Shown here: piece by piece, positions 1 through 42,351 of the stretch
Numbering within the stretch: position 1 is the first letter of the stretch
Layout: the number at the start of each line of letters is the position of its first letter
Source: Chara braunii
Lineage: Eukaryota; Streptophyta; Charophyceae; Charales; Characeae
Reading direction: 5' to 3'
DNA length: 42,351 nt
NCBI GenBank assembly: GCA_003427395.1
Contig: BFEA01000079.1
Coordinates: forward strand, 3,485,659-3,528,009
Notes under the pieces: model-generated
Told to the model about the DNA's origin: nothing
What the model saw: the letters and a program-made list of their open reading frames with translations, nothing else
Databases searched by the model: none
Made by a program: the position numbers and the translations under genes

Positions 1-724
1 CTCTCTCTCTGATTGTCATAAAGCAATTGCTAATTCTATTTTTGGCAATACTCGCCCATCTTCTTCTTTGTCTTCTTTTTCTTCTTCTTCTTCTTCTTCT
101 TCTTCTTATTATTATTATTATTATTGTTATTATTATTGTTATTATTGTTGTTGTTTGCCCTTCTTGTCTTGGAGAAGAAATCAAAGAAAACACAGAGGAA
201 AAACTAATGGGTTAGAATTTAAAACGCAATTGAACACGAAACAATCCCCCTCCCCCTCTTCCCCCCCCCCTCCCCCCTCCCCCCCCTTTCCCCCCCTTGC
301 GGGGCTCTTGAAGTTCTTGGGCAGGTGTTTGTCGTTCCTTCTCCTGTTCCTATTTTATAAATACTGTGCCGTTTTTCCTTTTTCCCCCTCCGTTTTCTTT
401 GTTGCACTTCCCCTTCTTAACGAACCATGTGATGTGTCTCGTCCTCTCCCCCCAGTGTTAATTGTGTGTTTTTGTTTCTGATTTACTTCATTTGTTTTTA
501 TTTATTCCCCCTGCCCCCCTTCCCCCCTCTCCTCTTGTGGTCATTTGATCCCGATGAGAGAAGGAAAGGGATGGGCTGGTTGGTTGAAGTGGGATGACGG
601 CTGACTTCTTACCTCAGCAGGTCCTTACCGAGTCGAGTGGCGATGATGGGTCTGCGAAAGCTCTAGAATCAATCAAACCCTAATAAACCCCGAAGCAGAG
701 CGAAGGGAAGGTCTTCTAAATGAG
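1..724 (+). other. 5' flank and presumed leader of the seipin gene
   Basis: No protein gene is seen here. The stretch is low complexity: a (CTT)n/(ATT)n run at about 60-150, C-rich tracts at 245-300 and T/C-rich sequence to about 530. A TATA-like TATAAATA lies at 355-362. An AG acceptor-like site (cctcagcag) ends at 620 and could start a leader exon. If so, the leader would contain a short upstream ORF beginning with ATGATG at 643 and stopping at TAG 664-666. In the frame of the proposed start codon the last upstream stop is at 644-646. Promoter and leader assignments are inference. Confidence 0.25.
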
Positions 725-42265
<41,541 letters not shown>

Positions 42266-42290
42266 TTCCACTACTACTCTGCCAGCCATC

Positions 42291-42351
<61 letters not shown>
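42266..42351 (+). other. 3' untranslated start and terminal (CT)n
   Basis: About 27 bases follow the seipin stop codon before a (CT)n array (42293-42351) that runs to the window end. No polyadenylation signal is visible within the window. Confidence 0.6.

Overview
The window looks like nuclear DNA of a repeat-rich eukaryote with spliceosomal introns. It has GT-AG introns of 2.6 to 12.7 kb, many microsatellites, foldback (MITE-like) elements, U2- and U6-related sequences and a decayed Ty3/gypsy element. I cannot name the species. A repeat-rich alga or other protist, for example a chromerid-type alveolate, is only a guess.

The main result is that almost the whole window is one gene on the + strand, a seipin homologue. 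Seipin is the ER membrane protein that organises lipid-droplet formation. Seven coding exons join in consistent reading phase: 3374-3761, 7749-7888, 12542-12658, 16147-16296, 21863-22044, 34778-34976 and 41189-42265. A tentative first exon ends with the start codon at 725-727. The predicted product is about 751 residues: a cytosolic Ser/Gly-rich N-terminus, TM1, the seipin luminal domain with its hydrophobic helix, TM2, and a long acidic cytosolic tail. Only about 5% of the 41.5-kb gene is coding. Linkage of the last exon is less certain, because an uncleaved Nextera mate-pair junction adapter (39046-39083) lies in the intron before it.

The introns hold the rest. Intron 1 has microsatellites and a foldback element. 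Intron 2 has a truncated ribozyme repeat, a foldback element and a tandem pair of U2 snRNA-like units. Intron 3 has three foldbacks of one family, one TTAA-flanked foldback and a poly(A)-only insertion. Intron 4 has a 266-N gap and a dispersed repeat. Intron 5 has an antisense, broken Ty3/gypsy integrase region and a sense-strand hammerhead ribozyme. Intron 6 has U6-like copies, TTAA and TACCG foldbacks and three antisense hammerhead-bearing repeats. Intron 7 has foldbacks, dispersed repeats, purine-rich tracts and the adapter.

The most novel signal is a repeat family carrying type III hammerhead ribozymes. Two copies have intact catalytic cores, and stem III shows a compensatory change between them. 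Two antisense copies lie about 1.38 kb apart in direct orientation, like a retrozyme tandem. Three other copies have lost the same invariant core G through what looks like CpG decay.
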